Below are positions 37,662 to 45,409 of a stretch of DNA of 64,000 nucleotides, piece after piece. The stretch lies in contig CAWADK010000026.1 in the NCBI GenBank assembly GCA_963780715.1, positions 1 to 64,000 on the forward strand. Reading direction: 5' to 3'. The stretch's first letter is position 1, and each line of letters begins with the position of its first letter. The translations under genes were made by a program, and so were the position numbers. Under the pieces are notes generated by a model, which was not told the DNA's origin, made no database searches, and was given only the letters and a program-made list of their open reading frames with translations. Source of the stretch: JALORV01 sp963780715. GTDB lineage: Bacteria; Pseudomonadota; Gammaproteobacteria; Burkholderiales; Burkholderiaceae_F.

Positions 37662-39167
37662 CTAGCGGGCGACGCGGATCTGCGCAAAGCCGTGCTCTTC
37701 GCGCGGGATGCCGAAGAGTGATCCGCCGGCCCCGGTGTCGTAGACGGCATCGCTGTCGCGCAGGCCGAGGTAGGCCTTCATTGCGCGCGCCGCCCTACGG
37801 CCCGCGCCCATCGCCTGGATGACCGTGGCCGCGCCCGTAACGATGTCGCCGCCGGCCCAGACCCCTGCCATCGACGTGGCGAGGGTGTCGTCGGTGGCGA
37901 TGTAGCCCCACTTGTTGAGCTTGAGCTTGGTGGTCTGGCCGAGAATGGGATTGGCGTTCGTGCCGATCGCGAACACGACCATGTCGGCCTCGAACTCGAA
38001 CTCGCTGCCGGGGACGACGACCGGACGGCGCCGCCCCGAGTCGTCGGGTTCGCCGAGCTCCATTTTCACGCAGCGCAGCGCGCGCACGTTGTTGCTCTTG
38101 TCGCCGAGGATCTCGACCGGGCTGGTCAGCCAGTTGAAGTCGACTCCTTCCTGCTCCGCGTGGTGGATCTCCTCGACGCGTGCCGGCGCTTCCTTCTTGG
38201 AGCGGCGGTAGATGCAATGGACTGACTCGGCGCCCAGACGCAGCGACACACGCAACGCGTCCATCGCCGTGTTGCCCGCGCCGATGACGGCGACGTGCTT
38301 GCCCGGCTGCAGCGGCGTGTCGAAGTTAGGGAAGTCGCGCGCCCGCATCAGGTTGCAGCGCGTGAGCAGTTCATTGGCGGACAGCACGCCGTTGAGCGAT
38401 TCGCCGGGGATGCCCATGAAGCTCGGGTAGCCCGCGCCGGTGCCGATGAACACGGCATGAAAGCCCATCTCGGTCACCATCTGCTCGATCGTGAACAGCC
38501 GCCCGACCAGCGTATTGCACTCGAATCGCACGCCGAGGTTGCGCAGCTTCTGGATCTCGGCATCGATGACGTCGTTGGGCAGCCGGAAATCCGGAATGCC
38601 GTACTTCAGCACCCCGCCCGGCGTATGGAACGCCTCGTAGACGATGACCTCGCAGCCGGCCTTGGCCATGTCGGCCGCACACGCCATGCCGGCCGGTCCG
38701 GCGCCGACGATGCCCACCCTGTACCCGGAGGGCTCGATGTAGGGAACGTTCTCCCATCCTTCCGCGATGGCCATGTCGCCGACGAAGCGCTCGAGCCGTC
38801 CGATGGCCACGGGTTCAAGCGTCTCGCCGACGGTGCAGACGCCTTCGCACTGGTTTTCCTGTGGACAGACGCGGCCGCAGACGGAAGGCAGCAGGTTGGT
38901 GTCGGTGATGACCTCGTAGGCGCCGTGATAGTGCTTCTCGCTGATCTTCTTGATGAACGCCGGGATGTCGATGTTGACCGGGCACCCGCGAACGCACGGC
39001 TCATCGGGGCAGTGCAGGCAGCGCTCGGCCTCGCGCAGTGCGTCCTCGAGCCGGTAGCCGCAGGCCACCTCCTCGAAGTTGCGGGCCCGCACCTGCGGGT
39101 CCTGCTCCGGCATCGGCGTCCGTTCCTGCGGAATCGAGCGGATCGTCTTCTTCTTGGCGGTCGCCAT
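37662..39167 (-). CDS. NfnB/SudA-like NADPH-linked FAD/[4Fe-4S] flavoprotein (GltD family)
   Basis: Protein of 501 residues of the glutamate synthase small-subunit family. N-terminal cysteines (AERCLHCPDEPCVRGCPVNI and CGRVCPQENQCEGVC) bind [4Fe-4S] clusters. Two Rossmann units follow: GIVGAGPAGMACAADM for FAD and VAVIGAGNTAMDALRVSL for NADP(H). No glutamate synthase large subunit is nearby; instead the NfnA-like partner lies 16 bases upstream. The pair matches NfnAB (ferredoxin-dependent, electron-bifurcating transhydrogenase) or SudAB; these cannot be separated here. Confidence 0.87.
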   Translation of the reverse strand: MATAKKKTIRSIPQERTPMPEQDPQVRARNFEEVACGYRLEDALREAERCLHCPDEPCVRGCPVNIDIPAFIKKISEKHYHGAYEVITDTNLLPSVCGRVCPQENQCEGVCTVGETLEPVAIGRLERFVGDMAIAEGWENVPYIEPSGYRVGIVGAGPAGMACAADMAKAGCEVIVYEAFHTPGGVLKYGIPDFRLPNDVIDAEIQKLRNLGVRFECNTLVGRLFTIEQMVTEMGFHAVFIGTGAGYPSFMGIPGESLNGVLSANELLTRCNLMRARDFPNFDTPLQPGKHVAVIGAGNTAMDALRVSLRLGAESVHCIYRRSKKEAPARVEEIHHAEQEGVDFNWLTSPVEILGDKSNNVRALRCVKMELGEPDDSGRRRPVVVPGSEFEFEADMVVFAIGTNANPILGQTTKLKLNKWGYIATDDTLATSMAGVWAGGDIVTGAATVIQAMGAGRRAARAMKAYLGLRDSDAVYDTGAGGSLFGIPREEHGFAQIRVAR

Positions 39168-39183
39168 GGGCTTGGCTCCTCGG

Positions 39184-40131
39184 TCAGCCGTCGGTGCTGG
39201 GCTGGATGTCGATCGGCACTTCCGGTTCCGCGCCGAGAACGGCGGTCTTCAGGTCAACCACCTTGTCGGCACGGATGCGGCAAGTCTCCTGCCAGCGCTC
39301 CATGGCGTCGTGCTCCGCGCGCTTGTAGCGCACCAGCCGCGACATCAGGTCGTCGAAGTCAACCTGGTGACCGTCGAAGTCCGGTCCGTCGACGCAGGCG
39401 AACTTGACCTGGTCGCCGACCTTGACGCGGCAGCCGCCGCACATGCCGGTGCCGTCGACCATGACCGGGTTCAGGCTCACCATCGTCTTGATGCCGTGCG
39501 CCCGCGTGGCCTCGGAGCAGCCCTTCATCATGATCGGCGGGCCGATCGCCACGACTTCGTCGATGTCAGAGTGCCTGGCGACGGCCTGCTTGATCCCTTC
39601 GGTGACGAGGCCCTTGATGCCGGCGGAGCCGTCGTCGGTGCAGACGATCAGTTCGTCGCAGACCTTCGCGAACTTGTCCTGCCAGAACATCAGGTCCTTG
39701 TTGCGGAAGCCGACCACGCCGATGACGTAGGCGCCGCTCTCCTTGTAGGCGCGCGCCTGCGGGTAGACCGGTGCGACCCCAAGACCGCCGCCGACACAGA
39801 TCACTTTCTTGGCGGCTCCTATGTGGCTCGGGATGCCCATCGGACCGACCATCGCGAAGAGTCGCGTGCCGACCCTGCAGTTGGCCTGCATTTCCTTGGT
39901 GGTCTTGCCGACGGCCTGGATGACCAGCGTGATCGTGCCGCGCTCGCGGTCGAAGTCGGCGATGGTCAGCGGTATACGTTCGCCGTGCTCATGCTCCATG
40001 ACAATGACGAACTGGCCGGGCTTGGCGGCCTTCGCCATCATCGGGTGGGCCACCTCCAGCATGTAGGTGACGTCCGAGTAGTCCTCACGCGCAAGGATCT
40101 CGAATCCCTGCGCGCCGTTCGCCTGCGCCAT
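39184..40131 (-). CDS. NfnA/SudB-like ferredoxin-NADP reductase subunit
   Basis: Protein of 315 residues. An FAD domain (KPGQFVIVMEHEHGERIPL) and NAD-binding domain (VICVGGGLGVAPVYPQARAY) are followed by a [2Fe-2S] site (DGTGMCGGCRV, then FACVDGPDFDG). This is the dihydroorotate dehydrogenase electron-transfer-like subunit that pairs with NfnB. It has about 35 extra residues at its C-terminus relative to the usual about 280. It probably opens the second minus-strand transcript, 204 bases from korB. Confidence 0.87.
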   Translation of the reverse strand: MAQANGAQGFEILAREDYSDVTYMLEVAHPMMAKAAKPGQFVIVMEHEHGERIPLTIADFDRERGTITLVIQAVGKTTKEMQANCRVGTRLFAMVGPMGIPSHIGAAKKVICVGGGLGVAPVYPQARAYKESGAYVIGVVGFRNKDLMFWQDKFAKVCDELIVCTDDGSAGIKGLVTEGIKQAVARHSDIDEVVAIGPPIMMKGCSEATRAHGIKTMVSLNPVMVDGTGMCGGCRVKVGDQVKFACVDGPDFDGHQVDFDDLMSRLVRYKRAEHDAMERWQETCRIRADKVVDLKTAVLGAEPEVPIDIQPSTDG

Positions 40132-40205
40132 GGTGCTCTCCTGTGCGCCGCGTGATCCCGCGCCCTCGTCTGCGCGAGGTTGCCGCGGGCGATGAGACGG
40201 AAGGC

Positions 40206-40260
40206 CTCACGTAGGTGAGAGCATCGGCCTTGAATGCCCCAGAAGCATTGATCTGGGGCA
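40206..40260 (-). terminator. hairpins between korB and the NfnA-like gene
   Basis: In the 204-base gap, a perfect 9-bp stem (40235-40243 with 40252-40260) and a 5-bp stem (40206-40210 with 40215-40219). Neither has a T-run. They probably mark the boundary between the korC-korA-korB transcript and the Nfn/oxidoreductase transcript, for which a promoter is expected in the same gap. Confidence 0.45.
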
Positions 40261-40335
40261 ACGGCACGCGCACGGTTACAGGCCGGCGGCCGAAGTCAGG
40301 GCGCCAGGCCGGGGATCAGAAGGCGTCGGACGCGT

Positions 40336-41391
40336 TCAGACGAACTCGGCGTTGAGTCGTTCGAGCGCGGCCGACCCAGGGCAGAGGTCTGACTCAACCA
40401 GCCGGTTCAGCGGTGTCGGCACCGTATTGAGGTGTTCGTGCAGATCGTCGGCCGACGGGTCGACGTACAGGAGGCCGGTGACGATCTCTCCGCGCGCGTG
40501 GTGCTGGTGGATGTGGCTGATCGCCGCCAGCGCGTCACCCGGATCGAAGCCGTCCGTGAGTTTGCGCAGCCGCAGCCGGCTGCCGTCGTGCTGCGTGATC
40601 TCGATGACCTCGCCGGGCTCGTACGTGGCCGAGATGCCTTCGCGCCGCGACATGAAGTCGAGGCGGTTGACGGCATCGTTGTGCTCGCGCACGTAGTCGT
40701 AGCTCTTGGTGCTGCCGGCATGGTTGTTGAATGCCACGCACGGGCTGATGACGTCGAGGAGCGCGGCACCGCGGTGGCTGAGCGCGCCCTTGATCAGCGG
40801 CACGAGCTGGTCCTTGTCGCCGGAGAAGCTGCGCGCGACGTAGGTGATGCCGAGTTGCAGCGCCAGCGACACCATGTCGATGGGAGCGTCGCGGTTGACC
40901 GCCCCGCGCTTGGACTTCGAGCCGCGATCGGCGGTGGCCGAGAACTGGCCCTTGGTCAGCCCGTAGACCCCGTTGTTCTCGCAGATATAGGTCATGTTGA
41001 CGCCGCGCCGGATCAGGTGCGCGAACTGACCGAGGCCGATCGACGCCGAATCGCCATCGCCCGACACGCCCAGGTAGATGAGGTCCCGGTTGGCGAGATT
41101 GGCACCCGTCATGACCGAGGGCATGCGGCCGTGGACCGAGTTGAAGCCGTGCGAGTTGCCCAGGAAGTAGTCCGGCGTCTTCGACGAGCAGCCGATGCCC
41201 GACAGCTTGGCAACGCGGTGCGGTTCGATCGACAGTTCCCAGCACGCCTGGATGATCGCCGCCGAGATCGAGTCGTGGCCGCACCCGGCGCACAGCGTCG
41301 AGATCTTGCCTTCGTAGTCGCGCCGCGTATGTCCGAGCGCATTGGTCGGGAGGGCGGGGTGGTGCAGGCGGGGTTTGGCGAGGTAGGTCAT
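40336..41391 (-). CDS. korB: 2-oxoglutarate oxidoreductase-type beta (TPP) subunit
   Basis: TPP subunit of 351 residues. Motifs: TLCAGCGHDSIS and GIGCSSKTPDYF (cluster cysteines), GVSGDGDSASIG to CENNGVYGLTKGQ (TPP). The last 80 residues extend beyond the core. With the overlapping upstream genes it fits the KorABC type described as 2-oxoglutarate:NADP oxidoreductase in Azoarcus evansii. The substrate is assigned by that likeness, not proven. It starts 10 bases after korA. Confidence 0.88.
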   Translation of the reverse strand: MTYLAKPRLHHPALPTNALGHTRRDYEGKISTLCAGCGHDSISAAIIQACWELSIEPHRVAKLSGIGCSSKTPDYFLGNSHGFNSVHGRMPSVMTGANLANRDLIYLGVSGDGDSASIGLGQFAHLIRRGVNMTYICENNGVYGLTKGQFSATADRGSKSKRGAVNRDAPIDMVSLALQLGITYVARSFSGDKDQLVPLIKGALSHRGAALLDVISPCVAFNNHAGSTKSYDYVREHNDAVNRLDFMSRREGISATYEPGEVIEITQHDGSRLRLRKLTDGFDPGDALAAISHIHQHHARGEIVTGLLYVDPSADDLHEHLNTVPTPLNRLVESDLCPGSAALERLNAEFV

Positions 41392-41401
41392 CGGGCACTC
41401 C

Positions 41402-43301
41402 TCAGGCCGCCATGCCGGGCTTGAGCGCGCGCACGTTGCGCGCCTGAACGCGCTCGGCGATCGCGTTCACGATGAAGCGCGCAGTGATCGGTGTGCCGTC
41501 GTAGTGCAGGACGGGCACGAGCCGGGCGGGGTCGATCCCGAGCTCGTTGACCAGCAGCGTGCGCAGCTGCGCATCGCGGTTCTGCTCGACGACGAACACC
41601 GTCTCGTGGCGGGCAATGAAGTCGTCGACAGACTCCGGGAAGGGAAAGGCGCGCACGCGCAGGTGGTCGAGCTGGACGTCCTGCGCCCGCAGCAGCGCGA
41701 GTGCTTCGGCCATCGCCGGGCTGGTGGAGCCGTAGTAGATGACGCCGGCGGCGGCCTTGCCTTGCGCGCGGCCGATGATCGGCTGCGGCACCAGCGCTCT
41801 GGCGGTGTCGAACTTCCGCAGCAGCCGCTCCATGTTGTAGATGTAGTCGGAGCCGACTTCGGAATAGCGTGCGTACGCGTCCTTGGTCGAGCCGCGCGTG
41901 AAGTACGCGCCGCGTGTCGCATGCGAGCCCGGCAGTGTCCGGTAAGGAATGCCGTCGCCGTCGACGTCGAGGTAGCGTCCGAAGTCGGCGCCGGACTCGA
42001 GCGTGGCGGTGTCCATCACCTTGCCGCGGTCGTAGCGCCGGCTGTCATCCCACTTGAATGGTTTGCACAACCGATGGTTCATGCCGATGTCGAGATCCGT
42101 CATCAGGAACACCGGCGTCTGCAGGCGCTCGGCCAGGTCGAGCGCGGCGGCGGAGAACTCGAAGCACTCGTGCGGATCCTCTGGAAAGAGCAGCACGTGC
42201 TTGGTGTCGCCGTGCGAGGCATAGGCACAGGCGAGCAGGTCTGACTGCTGCGTGCGCGTCGGCATGCCGGTCGACGGTCCGCCGCGCTGCACGTTGATGA
42301 TCACCGCCGGCACCTCGGCGAAGTACGCCAGACCGATGAACTCGGTCATCAGAGAGACGCCCGGCCCCGAGGTGGCCGTGAACGCCCGCGCGCCGTTCCA
42401 GCCGGCGCCGATCACCATGCCGATGGACGCCAGCTCGTCCTCGGCCTGCACGACCGCGTACTTGTTGCGTCCCGTGGCAGCGTCGACGCGGAACTTGGCG
42501 CAGTACTTCTGGAATGCCTCGGCTACCGAGGTCGACGGCGTGATCGGATACCAGGCGCAGACGGTGGCGCCGCCGTAGACGCAGCCGAGCGCGGTCGCCG
42601 CATTGCCTTCGACGAAGATCTTGTCGCCGACCTTGTCGCTGCGCGTGATCCGCAGCTGGGTAGCGTCCTCGAGGTGCTCGCGGCCGTAGTGCAGGCCGGT
42701 CATGAACGCCTCGAGATTGGGCTTGACCAGCCGGTCCTTGCCCTTGTACTGCTCACCGAGCAGCTGGGCGATGACCTCCGGCTCGATGCCGAGCGTGGCC
42801 GCCAGCACGCCGACGTACATGATGTTCTTCAGCAGCTGGCGTTCCTTGGGATCGGCGAACTTCGCGGCGGCGATCTCGGTGAGTGGCACCGGCAGAAGGT
42901 AGATGTCGTCCCGCAGGCGGCTCGGCGGCGTCGGGCGCGTCGAGTCGTACAGCAAGTAGCCGCCGGGCTCGATTTCCTTGAGGTCGCGGTCCCAGGTCTG
43001 CGGGTTCATCGCCACCATCAGGTCGACGCCGCCGCGGCGCCCGAGGTGCCCCTGTTCCGTGACCCGCACCTCGTACCAGGTCGGCAAGCCCTGGATGTTC
43101 GAGGGAAAGATGTTGCGCGGCGACACCGGGACGCCCATGCGCAGGATGCTGCGGGCGAACATCTCGTTGGCCGAGGCCGATCCGGAGCCATTGACGTTGG
43201 CAAACTTGACGACGAAATCATTGACGGCGGAGATCCGCGCGGGTCGAGCGGCGTGTGCCGCGCTCTCCGGTCCGGGGTCGCCCGTCCTTCGGAACGTTCA
43301 T
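41402..43301 (-). CDS. korA: 2-oxoglutarate oxidoreductase-type gamma-alpha subunit, N-terminal frameshift
   Basis: About 632 residues if repaired. An ATG at 43301 has an ideal ribosome site (agaaggagg) and overlaps the korC stop, but its frame stops after 27 codons. One base over, the family's start continues without any start codon of its own: ISAVNDFVVKFANVNGSGSAS, then the gamma domain (GLPTWYEVRVTEQGHLGRRG, MVAMNPQTWD). An extra base between about 43236 and 43301 reconciles them. From Met43162 onward the frame is clean through the alpha domain (CAWYPITPSTSVAEAF, NVQRGGPSTGMPTRTQQSDL). It catalyses oxidative decarboxylation with korB and hands electrons to korC. Confidence 0.85.
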
Positions 43302-45121
43302 CAGGCGGCCTCCTTCTGCTTCACGCGGCAACCGCGCCCGGCGTGCGTCACGTCGAGCCGGAAGCGCTGCATGTCCCACGCACCGGTGGGGCAGCGCTCG
43401 GCGCACAGGCCGCAATGCAGACAGACGTCCTCGTCCTTGACCATGACACGGCCGGTCTTCAGTTCGCTCGAGACGTACAGCGCCTGTTCGCGGTTCTGCG
43501 CGGGCGCGCGCAGCCGTCCGCGGAGTTCCGATTCCTCGCCATTGGCGATGAAGTTGATGCAGTCGGTCGGGCAGACGTCCACGCAGGCGTCGCATTCGAT
43601 GCACTGCGCTGCGCTGAAGACTGTCTGCACGTCGCAGTTGAGGCAGCGCTGGGCCTCCTTCCACGCCGTGGCGGCGTCGAACCCGAGTTCGACTTCGACC
43701 TTGATGCTGCGCAGCGACTGATTGACATCGCGCCAGGGCACCTTGAAGCGCGTATCGGGCGCGACCTCATTGTCATAGCTCCACTCGTGGATGCCCATTT
43801 TCTGCGACACGAGTGTCACGCCCGGGGCGGGGCGCTCGTGCACGTCCTCGCCGTGCAGGAACTTGTCGATCGACACGGCCGCATCATGGCCCTGAGCGAC
43901 GGCCCAGATGATGTTCTTGGGTCCGAGAGCCGCGTCGCCGCCAAAGAAGACATTGGGCAGCGACGACTGCAGCGTGGCGGCGTCGAGCACCGGCATGCCG
44001 TTGTCGTCGAAACGGATCCCCGCGTCTCGCTCGATCCATGGGAAGGCGTTTTCCTGCCCGACGGCGACCAGGACTTCGTCGCACGCGAAGGTCTGGTCCG
44101 GTTCGCCGGTTGACACCAGCGAGCGCCGGCCGCGCTCGTCGTAGACGGCCTTCACCTTGCTGAACGTCATGCCGGTCAGGCGGCCGCTGACGTGCAGGAA
44201 CGCCTTGGGCACCAGGAAGTTGAGGATCGGAATGCCTTCGTGCTGCGCGTCCTCCTTTTCCCATGGCGAGGCCTTCATTTCATCGAAGCCGGAGCGCACG
44301 ATGACCTTGACGTCCTCGCCTCCGAGCCGGCGCGCAGTCCGGCAGCAATCCATCGCCGTGTTGCCACCGCCGAGGACGATGACGCGTTTGCCCGCTTTCG
44401 TGACGTGCCCGAAAGAGACGGATGAAAGCCAGTCGATGCCGATGTGGATATGCGCGGCGGCTTCGCGACGGCCCGGTACATCGAGATCGCGCCCCCGCGG
44501 CGCGCCGGAGCCGACGAAGATCGCGTCGTACCCTTCCTTGAGCAGCGCCTTCATCGAATCGATGCGCACGCCGCCGCGGAACTCGACGCCGAGCCCGAGC
44601 ACGTAGCCGGTTTCCTCGTCGATGACTTCTTCCGGCAGTCGGAAGCGGGGAATCTGCGTGCGGATCATGCCGCCAGCCTTCGGGTCCTGGTCGAAGACGA
44701 TGACCTCGTAGCCAAGAGGGGCAAGGTCGCGTGCAACGGTCAGCGAGGCCGGGCCGGCGCCGACACAAACGATGCGTTTGCCGTTCCGTCGTGCGGCGCG
44801 TTTCGGCAGCCGGCGCTGAATGTCGCCCTTGAGGTCCGCCGCGACGCGCTTCAGCCGGCAGATCGCCACCGGTTCGGGCCGCGTAACCTGGTTCTCTTCG
44901 ACGCGTCCGCGGCGGCAGGCCGGCTCGCAGGGTCGATCACAGGTTCGTCCGAGGATGCCCGGAAAGACATTCGACTGCCAATTGACCATGTAGGCGTCGG
45001 TGTAACGCCCGCTCGCGATCAATCGGATGTACTCGGGAACGGGGGTGTGCGCCGGGCACGCCCACTGGCAGTCCACGACTCGATGAAAGTAGTCGGGACG
45101 ACGGATGTCCGTCGCTTGCAC
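43301..45121 (-). CDS. korC: FAD/iron-sulfur NADP-linked subunit of the Kor oxidoreductase
   Basis: Protein of 606 residues. N-terminal cluster cysteines (DCQWACPAHTPVPEY, RTCDRPCEPACRRG), FAD Rossmann unit (CVGAGPASLTVARDL), NADP unit (VIVLGGGNTAMDCCRTARRL), then two ferredoxin-type [4Fe-4S] sets (AQCIECDACVDVCPTDC and DVCLHCGLCAERCPTGAW). It accepts electrons from korAB and reduces NADP. The start is GTG at 45121 with gaggagg close by; the frame is open upstream to 45262 with no likeness. It is the first gene of the operon and diverges from sucA across 288 bases. Confidence 0.87.
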   Translation of the reverse strand: MQATDIRRPDYFHRVVDCQWACPAHTPVPEYIRLIASGRYTDAYMVNWQSNVFPGILGRTCDRPCEPACRRGRVEENQVTRPEPVAICRLKRVAADLKGDIQRRLPKRAARRNGKRIVCVGAGPASLTVARDLAPLGYEVIVFDQDPKAGGMIRTQIPRFRLPEEVIDEETGYVLGLGVEFRGGVRIDSMKALLKEGYDAIFVGSGAPRGRDLDVPGRREAAAHIHIGIDWLSSVSFGHVTKAGKRVIVLGGGNTAMDCCRTARRLGGEDVKVIVRSGFDEMKASPWEKEDAQHEGIPILNFLVPKAFLHVSGRLTGMTFSKVKAVYDERGRRSLVSTGEPDQTFACDEVLVAVGQENAFPWIERDAGIRFDDNGMPVLDAATLQSSLPNVFFGGDAALGPKNIIWAVAQGHDAAVSIDKFLHGEDVHERPAPGVTLVSQKMGIHEWSYDNEVAPDTRFKVPWRDVNQSLRSIKVEVELGFDAATAWKEAQRCLNCDVQTVFSAAQCIECDACVDVCPTDCINFIANGEESELRGRLRAPAQNREQALYVSSELKTGRVMVKDEDVCLHCGLCAERCPTGAWDMQRFRLDVTHAGRGCRVKQKEAA

Positions 45122-45409
45122 GTGTCTCCTCCTCGTCCGTCTTGGCGGCGAGTTTTGTGGTGCGCGGGAGTGTATTCCCGGGCGGCGCCGTTCGCTCGTC
45201 GCCTGAGTCGACGCGGCATGCGCGCCACAGCGGGATGAAATCCGCCCGCGCGGTGGTAGCATCCCGCGCTTGCCGCCGGTGGCCCGATTGCTGCCGGTGC
45301 TCTCGGCAACCGCACCGGAACCCGGAGCGCGTTGTCGCCGGCGCAGGAGGCTTCGCGACCGCCACGCCGGGCATCTTCAACGAGAAACTCGTTCTGAAAG
45401 GTGAAGGCG
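45122..45409. other. korC/sucA divergent intergenic region
   Basis: 288 bases between two divergent 2-oxoglutarate-oxidising systems. It should hold both promoters. I see no AT-rich operator like that at gntR and no clear -10/-35 pair; a possible ribosome site (aaaggtgaagg) precedes sucA. Confidence 0.45.

Noticed and set aside
37662..39167. Glutamate synthase small subunit (gltD)
   Set aside because: No gltB is present and the adjoining NfnA-like gene with 16-base spacing fits the NfnAB/SudAB arrangement better.
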